This document shows positions 19,212-29,196 of a DNA stretch of 64,000 nt, one piece after another. The DNA is taken from the NCBI RefSeq assembly GCF_025460805.1, contig NZ_JAMXFJ010000008.1, positions 79,728 through 143,727 of the forward strand, written 5' to 3'. The stretch is from Microvirga sesbaniae (GTDB lineage Bacteria; Pseudomonadota; Alphaproteobacteria; Rhizobiales; Beijerinckiaceae). The translations under genes and the position numbers were made by a program. Below the pieces are notes generated by a model. That model searched no databases and had not been told where the DNA came from. It saw only the letters and a program-made list of their open reading frames with translations. Numbering within the stretch: position 1 is the stretch's first letter; every line of letters begins with the position of its first letter.

Positions 19212-22200
19212 GTGGCCGCTAAGAACAACAAGGCAACCTCCTCAGAATCCGCCCCGAGTGGCGAGACCGGACGACGGGGCGTTTTCTCGGTCGTTGCCGT
19301 AGGAGCATCCGGGGCCGATAGCCATTCCCTCGAACGCTTCCTGGCCGGACTGACGGTCGGCGAGGAGATCTCCGTCGTTCTCGTCTTCCAGCAACGGGAG
19401 GCCTTGAACGAAGAGCGATTCAGATCGGCGCTGTCGGAGCACGGGCTGACCCTGACCTCGACGGCTCATGGAGCCCTCGTCGAGCCCGGCAAGATCTATT
19501 GGTCGGCTCCCAACACGATCCTGACGGTCGAGGACGGTCGTTTCCAGATCCGCCCTGCGCAGGAGCCCCCGGGCGAGCGGGGCACCATCGACAGCTTCCT
19601 CATCTCGGTTGCCGAGGACCAGGAAGAAAAGGCCATCGGGGTCATCTTCTCCGGAACGGACGGAGACGGGACGCTCGGCGTCACGGCTCTCAAGGAGGCC
19701 GGCGGCCTCACGCTGGCGGAGGAAAGTCCTGAACTGGCCGGGGAAGGGATCGTCCCCAACCACAGCCCCGCGGCTCTCGTCGATTTCGTCCTGCCGCCGG
19801 AGGAACTGGCGGAGCGGGTGCAGCTTTATGCGAGCCACCTCGCGCGCTACGGCGAGGCAGCCCACCTCGAGGGGGAGGCGGCCGAGATCTCCGGCATCCT
19901 GGCCAGCATCGCCACGATCCTGCGCAACCAGACCGGCCACGACTTCCACGGCTACAAGCCGAACACGTTCCTCCGTCGCGTCCAGCGCCGCAGGCAGGTC
20001 GTCCAGGCCGAGACGACCGACGCTTACGTGGAATTTCTCCGCAGCCATCCCGAGGAAGCCCAGAGCCTCTTCAACGATCTCCTCATCGGCGTGACGCAAT
20101 TCTTCAGGGATCGCAGGGAATTCGAGCTTCTGGAAACCCAGGTGATCCCCAGGCTCTTCGAGGGCAAGACCCGCAGCGACCAGATCCGGATCTGGGTCCT
20201 TGGCTGCTCTACGGGCGAAGAGGCCTACTCCATCGGCATTCTGCTGCGCGAATACATGGCAGGGCTGGACACCGTGCCGCACGTGCAAATCTTCGCAAGC
20301 GATATCGACGGCCGCGCCCTCGCGTCCGCCCGGGTGGGACGGTACACGGAAGCCATCACGAAGGACGTAAGCCCCGAACGCCTGGCCCGATGGTTCGTCA
20401 AGGAGGGCAACACTTATTGCGTGGTGAAGGAACTGCGGGAGATGTGCATCTTCTCGCAGCACAGCGTCATCAAGGACGCTCCGTTCTCGCGTCTCGACAT
20501 GATCTCCTGCCGCAACCTGCTGATCTATCTCAATGCGGATCTCCAGGACCGGGTGATCCCCCTCTTCCACTTCGCGCTCAGGCCGGGGGGCTACCTGTTC
20601 CTCGGCAACTCCGAGAACATCTCTCGCCATACGAGGCTCTTCGCGCCGGTCGATCGCGGCTATCGCATCTTCCAACGCCTGGAAACGAGCGCCCGTGTCC
20701 TGCCGGACTTCCCCTTCACGGCCGTCGACCGCAAGCCCGCCGAGAGCCCGCCGCTCCTGCGGCCCCGGCGGATCGAAGGCAGCTTCGCGCGTCAGGCCGA
20801 GATGATCGCCGAGCGCTACGCTCCGGCCTATGTGGTGACGGACGAGAACTTCGACGTCATGCACTTCTCTGGGCGAACCGGGCGCTACATCGAGCCGGCC
20901 GGCGGCACGGCGACGCTCAACCTGTTGAACCTCGTTCACAGCGACCTGCGCCTGGACCTCCGGGCGGCCCTGACCAAGGCGGCGGAAGAGCACAAGACGG
21001 TCCAGATCGACGGCCTCCGGATGGGCTCGAACGGCAGGAGCCTGATCGTCGATTTGGTCGTCGAGCCTTTGCGCGATCAGCCCAATGCGGCACCGGGATT
21101 CGTCGTCGTCTTCAAGGACAGCGCCGCTCCCGTCGTGGAGGATGCCGGCCCGACGGCTGGCAGCTCCTTCCTGCGTGACGAGCATGTGCAGCGCCTCGAG
21201 ACCGAACTGCGCGTGACCCGTGAAAGGCTTCAAGCCACCATCGAGGAGCTCGAAAGCACCAACGAGGAACTCAAGTCGTCGAACGAGGAATACCAGTCCC
21301 TGAACGAGGAGCTCCAATCGGCCAACGAGGAGCTTGAGACCTCGAAAGAGGAGCTGCAATCCGTCAACGAGGAGCTGACCACCGTCAACGGCGAACTCGC
21401 ACATAGGGTTCAGGAACTCGGTCGCTCGAACAGCGATCTGAAGAACTTGTTGGAGAGCACGCAGATCGCAACGATCTTTCTCGACAACGACATCCGGGTG
21501 ATGAACTACACACCCGCCGTGACCGAGATCTTCCACCTCGTCGAGACGGATGTCGGGCGCCCGATCGCACATATCAAGTCGCGTGTAGCCTATGACGAGC
21601 TTCAGGACGATGCCCGGCGCGTGATACGCACGCTTGGCAGCGTCGATCGCGAGATCGAGGATCCGACGACGGGCACCCGCTACATGATCCGCGTCCTGCC
21701 CTATCGCAGCGTCGATAACTATATCGGGGGCGCGGTGGTCACCTTCACGGACGTCACGCCCCTCACGAGGGCGCAGCAGGCCCTGCGCGAAAGCGAAGAG
21801 CGGTTCCGCGCCATGGCCGAGCAGGCCGAGGTGGGCATTGCCATGACGGATCGCGAGGGCCGTGTCATCTATGTCAACGATCGCTATTGCACGATCCTCG
21901 GCCTGACCCGTGAGCAGATCGTCGGCCGCACGGTTCAGGAGCTGACCCATCCGGAGGACGCGGGACGCAACGGGCCCCTGCTCGAGCGTGCGGTCTCCAG
22001 CGGCGAATCGTTCGTGCAGGACGGGCGCCACCTTCGCCCGGATGGTTCGGTCGTCTGGGTGCGGAACAACGTCAGCGCTCGACGTGACGCCGCAGGACAG
22101 GTGGTGGGTGGCCTGACCGTGGCGATCGACCTCACCGAGCGGGTCCGTGCAGAGGAGGCCCTGCGGGCGAGTGAGAAGCATACCAAGCTCCTGCTCGCCG

Positions 22201-22853
22201 AACTGCAGCACCGCGTCCGCAACACCCTGGCGGTCGTGCGATCGATCACACGGCGAACGGCCGCGAACAGCGAGACGGTCGATGACTACGCCATGCATCT
22301 CGAAGGGCGTATCGAAGCCTTCGCCCGCACGCAGACCATGGCGACACGGACGGCCGATGCCGGAATCAATCTCGAAGAGCTGGTCAGGGACGAGCTGCTC
22401 GCCCATGCGGTCCGGGACGACGAGAAGGCCCATGTGGACGGACCGCCCGTCCGGCTCCAGACGCCCGTGGCGGAAAAGCTGGGAATGGCGATCCACGAGC
22501 TCGCCACGAATGCGGTCAAATACGGGGCTCTCTCAGAGGCCGATGGTCATATCGACATCACCTGGCGCATCGAAGCCGTCGACGGCAGCCGCAAGCTGAG
22601 GCTGGAATGGCGGGAGAGCGGTGTTCGCGTGGCAGCCTCGGCCCCGCGCCGGCGCGGCTTCGGCACCGAGCTGATCGAGCGCACGCTCCCCTACGAGGTC
22701 GATGCGACGACGGAGCTTGAATTCACGCCGGGCGGCGTGCGCTGCGTGATCGAGTTTCCGCTCAACCAGCGGACAGCCATCATGGATGCCCCATCCTCAT
22801 CGCACGGGCGCCCCGAGGACGATCAGACCGATGCCTCGCACCAACCCTCTTGA
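19212..22853 (+). CDS. CheB-CheR-coiled coil-PAS-PAS-HWE histidine kinase hybrid
   Basis: The 1213-residue cytoplasmic protein has, in order: a CheB-like domain (about 15-210), a CheR methyltransferase (about 225-490, with SAM motif VLGCSTGEEAYSIG) and a Glu/Asn/Ser coiled coil (about 655-735). Then come two PAS domains (about 740-980) and an HWE-family kinase (about 990-1190: ELQHRVRNTLAVVRS, ELATNAVKYGALS and LEWRESG). In the CheB part the Ser and Asp positions are kept (VGASGAD, SGTDGDG), but the His position reads VFQQREAL, so esterase activity is doubtful. The start is a GTG with a weak ribosome site. HWE kinases often feed PhyR-type general stress signalling. Confidence 0.9.
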   Translation: MAAKNNKATSSESAPSGETGRRGVFSVVAVGASGADSHSLERFLAGLTVGEEISVVLVFQQREALNEERFRSALSEHGLTLTSTAHGALVEPGKIYWSAPNTILTVEDGRFQIRPAQEPPGERGTIDSFLISVAEDQEEKAIGVIFSGTDGDGTLGVTALKEAGGLTLAEESPELAGEGIVPNHSPAALVDFVLPPEELAERVQLYASHLARYGEAAHLEGEAAEISGILASIATILRNQTGHDFHGYKPNTFLRRVQRRRQVVQAETTDAYVEFLRSHPEEAQSLFNDLLIGVTQFFRDRREFELLETQVIPRLFEGKTRSDQIRIWVLGCSTGEEAYSIGILLREYMAGLDTVPHVQIFASDIDGRALASARVGRYTEAITKDVSPERLARWFVKEGNTYCVVKELREMCIFSQHSVIKDAPFSRLDMISCRNLLIYLNADLQDRVIPLFHFALRPGGYLFLGNSENISRHTRLFAPVDRGYRIFQRLETSARVLPDFPFTAVDRKPAESPPLLRPRRIEGSFARQAEMIAERYAPAYVVTDENFDVMHFSGRTGRYIEPAGGTATLNLLNLVHSDLRLDLRAALTKAAEEHKTVQIDGLRMGSNGRSLIVDLVVEPLRDQPNAAPGFVVVFKDSAAPVVEDAGPTAGSSFLRDEHVQRLETELRVTRERLQATIEELESTNEELKSSNEEYQSLNEELQSANEELETSKEELQSVNEELTTVNGELAHRVQELGRSNSDLKNLLESTQIATIFLDNDIRVMNYTPAVTEIFHLVETDVGRPIAHIKSRVAYDELQDDARRVIRTLGSVDREIEDPTTGTRYMIRVLPYRSVDNYIGGAVVTFTDVTPLTRAQQALRESEERFRAMAEQAEVGIAMTDREGRVIYVNDRYCTILGLTREQIVGRTVQELTHPEDAGRNGPLLERAVSSGESFVQDGRHLRPDGSVVWVRNNVSARRDAAGQVVGGLTVAIDLTERVRAEEALRASEKHTKLLLAELQHRVRNTLAVVRSITRRTAANSETVDDYAMHLEGRIEAFARTQTMATRTADAGINLEELVRDELLAHAVRDDEKAHVDGPPVRLQTPVAEKLGMAIHELATNAVKYGALSEADGHIDITWRIEAVDGSRKLRLEWRESGVRVAASAPRRRGFGTELIERTLPYEVDATTELEFTPGGVRCVIEFPLNQRTAIMDAPSSSHGRPEDDQTDASHQPS

Positions 22854-22929
22854 AGATTAGGCTTGACCTGACGGGCTCGCGTGTTCTCCATTTGGCCGCA
22901 AGTCGAGCCGCCAGCCTAAGGGATCTGCA

Positions 22930-23820
22930 TTGGACTGGGACAAGATCAGACTGTTCTACGAAGTCGTCAGCGCCGGGAATTTCACCCGTGCCGGCGAGAA
23001 GCTCGGTGTCAACCAGTCGTCGATCAGCCGGCAGATCAGCGCTCTCGAGCATGAGCTGAAGGTCCCGCTCTTTCACCGTCACCCCCGTGGCCTCGTCCTG
23101 ACGGAGCATGGCGACGTGCTCTTCCGGGCCGCCCAGGACATCCGCGTCCGCCTGGACGAAACGCGCCAGCGCCTGACCGAGACGAGCGAGCGTCCGGCAG
23201 GGGAGCTCAAGGTGACGGCGACCGTCGGCATCGGCGGCATCTGGCTCGCGCGGCGCATTGCGGAATTCCTCGATCTCTACCCGGAGGTGCATATCCAGCT
23301 CATTCTCACCAACGATGAACTCGATCTTGCGATGCGGGAGGCGGATATCGCGATCCGCCTGCGCCTGCCGGCTCAGCCCGATCTGATCCAGCGCCGCCTC
23401 TTCACCATCCAGTATCACGCCTATGCGGCCCACACCTATATCGAGCGCTTCGGAGAGCCCGAAAGCATCGACGATCTCGACCGGCACTCCATCGTCTGCC
23501 TCGGCGGCGATCAGCCACCCTTCATCCTCAACCTGCATCGTCTGACGAGCCTGGGTCGAAACCCCAAGGACCCTCGTCCCAGCCGCTTCGTGGTCAATGA
23601 CAGCCTGGCGCTCCGGCAGGCGATCGAGAACGGGGCGGGAATCGGCATGGCTCCCGATTACGCCATGAGCAACAACCCACGGGTCAAGCAGGTGCTGCGT
23701 GACGAGCAGATGCCGACCCTCGACAGCTATCTCGTCTATCCGGAGGAGATGCGCTCCGTGGCGCGTGTCCAGGTCTTCCGCGACTTTCTCGTCTCGAAGG
23801 CCCAGCGCTGGGATTTCTGA
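22930..23820 (+). CDS. LysR-family transcriptional regulator
   Basis: The 296-residue protein has the N-terminal winged helix (FYEVVSAGNFTRAGEKLGVN...SSISRQISALE) and a two-lobed effector-binding domain from about residue 90. It starts at a TTG preceded by AAGGGATCTGCA, and no ATG offers a better fit. The genes on both sides are unrelated in function, so the target cannot be read from context. Confidence 0.88.
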   Translation: MDWDKIRLFYEVVSAGNFTRAGEKLGVNQSSISRQISALEHELKVPLFHRHPRGLVLTEHGDVLFRAAQDIRVRLDETRQRLTETSERPAGELKVTATVGIGGIWLARRIAEFLDLYPEVHIQLILTNDELDLAMREADIAIRLRLPAQPDLIQRRLFTIQYHAYAAHTYIERFGEPESIDDLDRHSIVCLGGDQPPFILNLHRLTSLGRNPKDPRPSRFVVNDSLALRQAIENGAGIGMAPDYAMSNNPRVKQVLRDEQMPTLDSYLVYPEEMRSVARVQVFRDFLVSKAQRWDF

Positions 23821-23917
23821 GCCGGACGTTTCAAGCGGAGGAAGGGCTCAACCTCATTTTCTCCACGATTCTTAGGCTACTTCAAACCTTTCCAGAAATT
23901 CTCAGGGGCCCATTCCC

Positions 23918-24118
23918 ATGTCACGGTCTTTCGTTGCCGTTCTCAGCATCGCCCTCGGCCTTCCCTTTCTCATTCTCCTGGCCCTCGTCTCGTCGGCCTC
24001 AGGGGTGAGCGCGAGTGTGCTCACGAACGCGCTTGGCCTCGTGATCATGTCGGTGGTCCTGATGCTGGTCGTCTTCGAGATCAAGCGGATCGCCGATCTG
24101 CCCCCGGATGCCCATTGA
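23918..24118 (+). CDS. Small two-helix membrane protein
   Basis: The 66-residue product has two hydrophobic segments (about residues 5-27 and 33-53) and a short charged tail (EIKRIADLPPDAH). It is preceded by an intergenic gap with AT-rich sequence and lies upstream of a repeat-filled region. Function is unknown. Confidence 0.55.
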   Translation: MSRSFVAVLSIALGLPFLILLALVSSASGVSASVLTNALGLVIMSVVLMLVVFEIKRIADLPPDAH

Positions 24119-24488
24119 GATCCGGTTCCGCAGGCCGCCCGGGGGAAACCCTGGCCCAATGAAAAGAGGATCGGGCGTTGAACGCGCGATCCTCATGTCT
24201 TCTCCTTCGAGAGGGGAATGGTCTAGAGCATCGGACGGACCCAGAGGGCCGCGTCAGCGAAAAGTGGGAACCGGTTTTCGCTGGCGCGGCCCGCCGGGTC
24301 CGTTCTGACCGATGCTCTCATTCAAGAAGAAAGCATCGGATGGATCCCAAAAGTGCAAGTCCACTTTTCACGTCCGATGCTTTAGCGCATCGGACGGACC
24401 CAGAGGGCCGCCTTTTCCGATGCTCCGGTCAAGAGAGGGAGCCTCGGACCCGATCCCAAAAGTGGTGTCCACTTTTGGGTCCAAGGCT
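24119..24488. repeat. Cluster of dispersed intergenic repeats and hairpins
   Basis: This 370-base stretch holds several copies of the GCATCGGACGGACCCAGAGG core in direct and inverted orientation, and hairpins around ATCCCAAAAGTGG / CCACTTTT(G). One hairpin lies at about 24453-24481 and is nearly the same as the one at 7-43; another lies at about 24344-24370. No gene was found. Confidence 0.75.
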
Positions 24489-24704
24489 CTAGGCTGCGGC
24501 GCGCGAGCGATCCGGATGCTCTTCCCCCACCGCGCGTTCAAGCGCCATCAAAAGAACTCCGATGTCTTCATGTAGAAGATTGATGGCATTGCGAGCGTAT
24601 TCGCGGAATTCTTCCTTGATGATTTCAGCTTCGCCATCCCAAAGGAAATCTTCATGCTCGGCATCGTAAAACGCACGAGCGACCAGCTCGACCTGATAAT
24701 CCAT
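24489..24704 (-). CDS. Small acidic helical protein of unknown function
   Basis: The 71-residue product (start MDYQVELVARAF) is helical and acidic, with WDGEAEIIKEEFREYARNAI in the middle. An upstream in-frame TTG at 24761 would add 19 residues of different composition. The local GC content is lower than in neighbouring genes. No family is recognised. Confidence 0.5.
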   Translation of the reverse strand: MDYQVELVARAFYDAEHEDFLWDGEAEIIKEEFREYARNAINLLHEDIGVLLMALERAVGEEHPDRSRAAA

Positions 24705-24950
24705 GTATGCCCCACTGCACCGTTCTGGTGATTTGTTTTCAATCTGATCCTGCGACGCCAATACGCTTTCACATCGTTGGGCGTATGGTCCGCCATCAGG
24801 ACGAGATCAGGCTTACAGCCGGGCTCGACTGATCCGCAACTCGCCACAAGGGCTACCCCCTTGGGAGTAGCGAGCGAGGCGACAACCTAAGTGCATGAGG
24901 CGATTCGCGGATTTCAGCCAGAAAGAAGGAGGAGGGCTGGCGAAGAATCT

Positions 24951-25715
24951 CTACTCCCCCGGAACCAAGGAGCGCGGATTCTCCTGTGCAAAGTCGAGAT
25001 TACCGGTCGCCCACATGGCCGCCTGAGTGCGGTTGGAGGCCTTCACCTTCCGCAGGATGGCTTTGATGTGGACCTTCACCGTGGCCTCGGCGACACCGAG
25101 TTCCCGCGCGATGACCTTGTTCGAGGCCCCCTGCGTGAGGCAGCGGAGAATCTGGGCCTCGCGGTCCGACAGCTTGTTCTGGAGCGCTGCGGGATCGTTG
25201 GCCGGTGCGGGGGCGCTGCTGTGGCTGAAACGAGCCCGTCCCTGCCGGACCTGTTCGAGGAGCATGAGCCCGATCGAGGCCGGGATATAGGTTTCTCCGA
25301 GGATCACGATCTCGAGGGCCTTGACCAGGGCATGCCGGTCCATGCTGGTCGGGCAGAACCCATCCAGCCCGGCGCGGCAGAGTTCCATGACGGTTTCCGG
25401 TTCCATCGCGTCCGCCAGAACGACCACCTTGGCGGATGGGCACCGCGCCTTCAGCTCCTCCGCGGCGGAAGCATACTCGACGATCGACCGGCTGTCGCAG
25501 ATGATGAAAAGCGCGGGCTCATCGTCGGCGAAGGCTGGCAAGGTCGAGAGATCCTCATATGCCTCTCGCGAGATGGTGAAGCGCGTTCCTGAGAGGATGT
25601 GGCTGATGCCGGTGCGCAGGAGGAGATTCTGACAGATCAGGACCGTAGCGACATTCTGGAAAGGGTCCTGAGCGATGGGAAGAATCTGCTCCTTGTAGAC
25701 AACATCGTGTCTCAT
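24951..25715 (-). CDS. LuxR/NarL-family regulator with incomplete receiver pocket
   Basis: The 254-residue protein has a receiver-like N-terminal part (about 20-140) and a LuxR helix-turn-helix (about 180-240: LSDREAQILRCLTQGASN, then LGVAEATVKVHIKAILRKVK). An Asp at the usual strand end is present (FIICDSRS). The acidic pair normally at the first strand reads LICQN, and the conserved Lys position reads GFCPTSM. It may be phosphorylated poorly or not at all. The start at 25715 is preferred over an ATG at 25754 because GGGGGC lies upstream, though the spacing is long. Confidence 0.82.
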   Translation of the reverse strand: MRHDVVYKEQILPIAQDPFQNVATVLICQNLLLRTGISHILSGTRFTISREAYEDLSTLPAFADDEPALFIICDSRSIVEYASAAEELKARCPSAKVVVLADAMEPETVMELCRAGLDGFCPTSMDRHALVKALEIVILGETYIPASIGLMLLEQVRQGRARFSHSSAPAPANDPAALQNKLSDREAQILRCLTQGASNKVIARELGVAEATVKVHIKAILRKVKASNRTQAAMWATGNLDFAQENPRSLVPGE

Positions 25716-25996
25716 CTTTGCTGTGCCCCCAAATAGCGTTCTGCGATGTACCATGTCGGATCGTTTCGCCGTTCACAGATGACGTGGGGCGGGTGAGCCT
25801 TTGTCGGAAGCTGGCGGATCCGGGTAGCCGATCCGCGATCGGATCAAGCGTGGCGACAACATTCCGTAGAGGGATTAGTTCCTTGAGGCCATCGTCCCGA
25901 AAGGGGTAACTCTCCGCCTGGTGGAGCAAGACGACGGAGCCGTGCTGCCCTCTGTCGATCCAATGAGGTTGCTGCATTCTCCCGGCAATCCGCTGT

Positions 25997-28399
25997 TCAA
26001 CTGGCCGTGACGGCCGAGGAGTCGAGGTAACATTGCAGCTCCTTCGAGGCCCGACGGTCGAGCAACCGGGTTATCTGCTCCTGCGAAAGCGCCCTGGAGA
26101 ACAGATGCCCTTGCATCTCGTTGCAGCCGGCCGTGTGCAAGAACCTCTTTTGGATCTCCGTTTCCACGCCTTCGGCCGTGACGGTCAGGGACATGGCATG
26201 CCCGAGCGATACGATCGCCTTGATGACGGCTGCGGCCCTGGTTCCTTGGCCCAGGCTCTGGATGAAGGAGCGATCGATCTTGATCTTGTCCACCTCGAAG
26301 CGGTGAAGATAACCCAGGCTCGAGTAGCCCGTGCCGAAATCGTCGAGAGCGATGCGGAACCCGGCATCTCTCAGGGAGCGGAGCGTGTCGGTCGACCCAC
26401 ATTCCTCATCCAGCAGAACGCTCTCGGTCACCTCAAGCTCGATCCGGCCTGGATCCGCTCCACATTCGCGGACAATCGAGATCACGTGATCGGCGAAGCC
26501 GGAGGATCGGAACTGAACCGGCGAAAGATTGACGGATACGAAGACATCGGGCCAGCGTCGGGAGGCAAGGCAGGCCTGACGCAAGATCCACTCGCCCAAT
26601 TGGACGATCAAGCCGGTTTGCTCCGCGACCGGGATGAACTGGCTCGGCTGGATGTATCCACGCGTCGGGTGCCGCCAGCGGGCAAGAGCCTCCACGCCGA
26701 CGATCGTATCCCCGCTGACTGCGATCTGCGGCTGGTAAGCAACCTCAAGCCCCTCGCCGCTTGCAAGCGCGACGCGCAGCTCTTCCTCGATGATCCGGCG
26801 CAGCGTGACGGTCTCATCCATCTCGGGCGTGAAGACCCGGTAACAGCTTCGCCCCTCGGCCTTGGCGCGGTAGAGAGCGATATCGGCCTTTCGCAGGAGT
26901 TCGCTGCGATCGGTTCCGGCGTCGGGAGCGAGAACGAGGCCGATGCTCGTCCCGACGAAGATCTGGTTGCCCATGATGTCATAGTGCTCATGAGACAGCG
27001 CAAGGATCCGCTCGCACAGCGTCTCCGGTCCCTCCATTCCCGGCGCACAGACCTGCACGATGGCAAACTCGTCGCCTCCCAGGCGGGTGATAGTGTCGTC
27101 CCTCCCGACCAATCTGGACAGGCGGATCGAAAACTCCCGGATGAGGCTGTCACCCGCAGGATGTCCAAGGGTGTCGTTGACATGCTTGAAGCGGTCGAGA
27201 TCCAGCATCAGCACGGCGATCGTCTCGCCATCCTGCCGGCGTGCGATGGCATGGTTGAGACGGTCCTCGAACAGCGCCCGGTTGGGCAGTCCGGTCAGCA
27301 CGTCATGGAAGGCCAGATGATGGGCCTGAGCCTCGCTGGCCTTCAGCTCGAGTACGGTTCTTTCCAGCGCCGACATCGATTGTCGCAGGCGCCGCACGAG
27401 GGCGCCAAGCAGGAGGAGAATGATCGTCGCCGCAACCGCCATGGCGGGCCCGACGGCTTTGAGAAGCCGGTTCCCCGGAAGCTCCGGCTTCCAGACGAAA
27501 TAGCCGATGAGGTCACCGATGTCCGAGCGGATCGGCACCGATATCTCACCGGCTCTCGGATTGTCGACGACGGAAAAGCGCAATCCATCGATCAAGTTCT
27601 GCTCGGAGATGCGCTTGATGAAGTTTCCGTCGAGATATCGGATGCCGACCAGGAGGAACTCCTTGTCCTCAGGATATGCTACCGTATCCGACTCGGGGAC
27701 GATCTTCATGATGCTGACCGCCGCAGGCCGACCCAGCAATTCGAGAAGATGAGCGTCGTAAACGGCCTTTCCGGTGATCAGGTGCGACGCTTCCGCATTC
27801 TCCGCCACATGCTCCCGATGCGGAGAGTCCGCCGCCCCGCGTATTCCCGCGACGAGGCTGCCGAGACTGTCCCGGACGCGCTCGAACTCGTGGTTCGAAA
27901 TGCGCGTTCCATCGATCACCGCGTTGACCGGCTCGTTGCGGCCGTCGAGGATGTAGACCTCCTCCTGCCCGAATGTGCGGCTGAGCCAGACCCCGATATT
28001 CGCGTCGATCCATTTCAGATCCATCGGGCTCTTGCCGAGCTCGGTGATGGCATCGTCCCAGATGGCGACCATCTCCTGCTCTCGCGCGAGTTCCTGGACC
28101 ACGGCACGGATGCTGCGGTCCATCACCCGAAGCTGGCGCTCGGCGGAGACGTCGTTGCTCTTGTCGACCGCCCAGAGAATCGACGCGGCCCCGAGGGACA
28201 GGGTCGCCGCGGCAACGAAGAGAACGGGCAGGAGGACGCTGCGGATGAAAGGCAGGCTCGCACGATGAACGGAAAGGATCGAAAGAATGCTCTTCAACAC
28301 GTCGGCACCGGAGCGATCGCCGGCGTTTGCTCGACCGAAAGGTCGCGACGGGATCGCGTTGAATGAATGTCTGAGGAATGGAAACCGTCGGGTTCTCAC
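25997..28399 (-). CDS. Membrane CHASE4-like GGDEF-EAL protein (c-di-GMP turnover)
   Basis: The 800-residue protein has a helix near residues 52-75, a periplasmic sensor resembling CHASE4 (about 80-300), a second helix (about 310-335), and then GGDEF (about 365-530) and EAL (about 545-790). The GGDEF signature is intact (TRLGGDEFAIV). The inhibitory RxxD site appears missing: GRDD stands where it would be. The EAL core is complete: VEALARW, ELEVTES, DDFGTGYSSLGYL and AEGVET. Both synthesis and breakdown of c-di-GMP are possible. The GTG start at 28399 is uncertain. The PilZ-bearing cellulose synthase 28 kb away is one possible downstream target. Confidence 0.87.
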   Translation of the reverse strand: MRTRRFPFLRHSFNAIPSRPFGRANAGDRSGADVLKSILSILSVHRASLPFIRSVLLPVLFVAAATLSLGAASILWAVDKSNDVSAERQLRVMDRSIRAVVQELAREQEMVAIWDDAITELGKSPMDLKWIDANIGVWLSRTFGQEEVYILDGRNEPVNAVIDGTRISNHEFERVRDSLGSLVAGIRGAADSPHREHVAENAEASHLITGKAVYDAHLLELLGRPAAVSIMKIVPESDTVAYPEDKEFLLVGIRYLDGNFIKRISEQNLIDGLRFSVVDNPRAGEISVPIRSDIGDLIGYFVWKPELPGNRLLKAVGPAMAVAATIILLLLGALVRRLRQSMSALERTVLELKASEAQAHHLAFHDVLTGLPNRALFEDRLNHAIARRQDGETIAVLMLDLDRFKHVNDTLGHPAGDSLIREFSIRLSRLVGRDDTITRLGGDEFAIVQVCAPGMEGPETLCERILALSHEHYDIMGNQIFVGTSIGLVLAPDAGTDRSELLRKADIALYRAKAEGRSCYRVFTPEMDETVTLRRIIEEELRVALASGEGLEVAYQPQIAVSGDTIVGVEALARWRHPTRGYIQPSQFIPVAEQTGLIVQLGEWILRQACLASRRWPDVFVSVNLSPVQFRSSGFADHVISIVRECGADPGRIELEVTESVLLDEECGSTDTLRSLRDAGFRIALDDFGTGYSSLGYLHRFEVDKIKIDRSFIQSLGQGTRAAAVIKAIVSLGHAMSLTVTAEGVETEIQKRFLHTAGCNEMQGHLFSRALSQEQITRLLDRRASKELQCYLDSSAVTAS

Positions 28400-28655
28400 C
28401 GACCTGGCAGGAGGGCATCATGCCTTTGAGTCGCGCGCTGTGCGGGCGATATCTCAACCTGCCACAAGTTCATGCTGGCGATAACAGCCTTCTATGGCGG
28501 CCCTACAAAGTCATTAACATGGGTTAGGTTGCAACAGGTCTCCGATTCTATAGTTAAAATCCGTGCCCGTCGGCATGCCTGGAACCCATGAGGTGCCGTC
28601 CTGTGCGTGACGACGTCGATGATCCGAACGTTCCGGCCCGAGGGATGGGTTCAGA

Positions 28656-28946
28656 TCACTCGGGCTGCGCGTGATCTTCCAGCGCCTGGATGAGCTCCAT
28701 GCACTTCTCCGCCACGATGCCGGAGACCTTCGGATCACCGTGGTAGTGGCGCATGGCGACGGCATTCGCCTGCTCGAAGAGATCCGTCAGATTTCCGGAG
28801 ATGAAGGGACGGGAGCTCGGAAACTCGAAGGCCTTGGGCTCGGAGCGCGACTTCGATCGCGACGGACGCTTGGGCTCGAAAAGCGTCAAAACTTCACACC
28901 GGTCGGCAATCTTCTTGAGATCCTTGAACGCGATGATCTCGGCCAT
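28656..28946 (-). CDS. Small protein of unknown function
   Basis: The 96-residue product has an N-terminal helix (MAEIIAFKDLKKIADRCEVL), a basic Ser/Lys/Arg/Pro linker (about 25-45) and a C-terminal helical half. No known motif or membrane segment is seen. Codon use looks like its neighbours. The DNA between it and the GGDEF-EAL gene (28400-28655) shows no gene. Confidence 0.5.
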   Translation of the reverse strand: MAEIIAFKDLKKIADRCEVLTLFEPKRPSRSKSRSEPKAFEFPSSRPFISGNLTDLFEQANAVAMRHYHGDPKVSGIVAEKCMELIQALEDHAQPE

Positions 28947-29196
28947 TTCCTACTCCACGCAATACATGGGGCCCTGCCTTATCCTCTTCTGACGCAGAGG
29001 TCATGGGGCTTACCCGAAAAACGAGCGGTTCATGAAAACCGTTCCCAAGAATAATCGCACACGCCGGCAATGTGACCTTTCTCTTCCGAGTTACGATCTT
29101 TGAACCCCATATCCTGCCCGACGGGTCCGAACGGCGCCGGGCCGCGTCTCCCGGCGCAGCACCGAGGGCCTCCCGCCCGAGCCGCCCGAGCGAGAA

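Noticed and set aside
19242-22496. Long antisense frame opposite the CheB-CheR-kinase gene
   Set aside because: Same reason: compositional shadow of a confirmed gene.
24119-24488. CRISPR array in the repeat-rich intergenic stretch
   Set aside because: Repeat copies differ in length, orientation and spacing, and form hairpins; there are no regular spacers and no cas genes.
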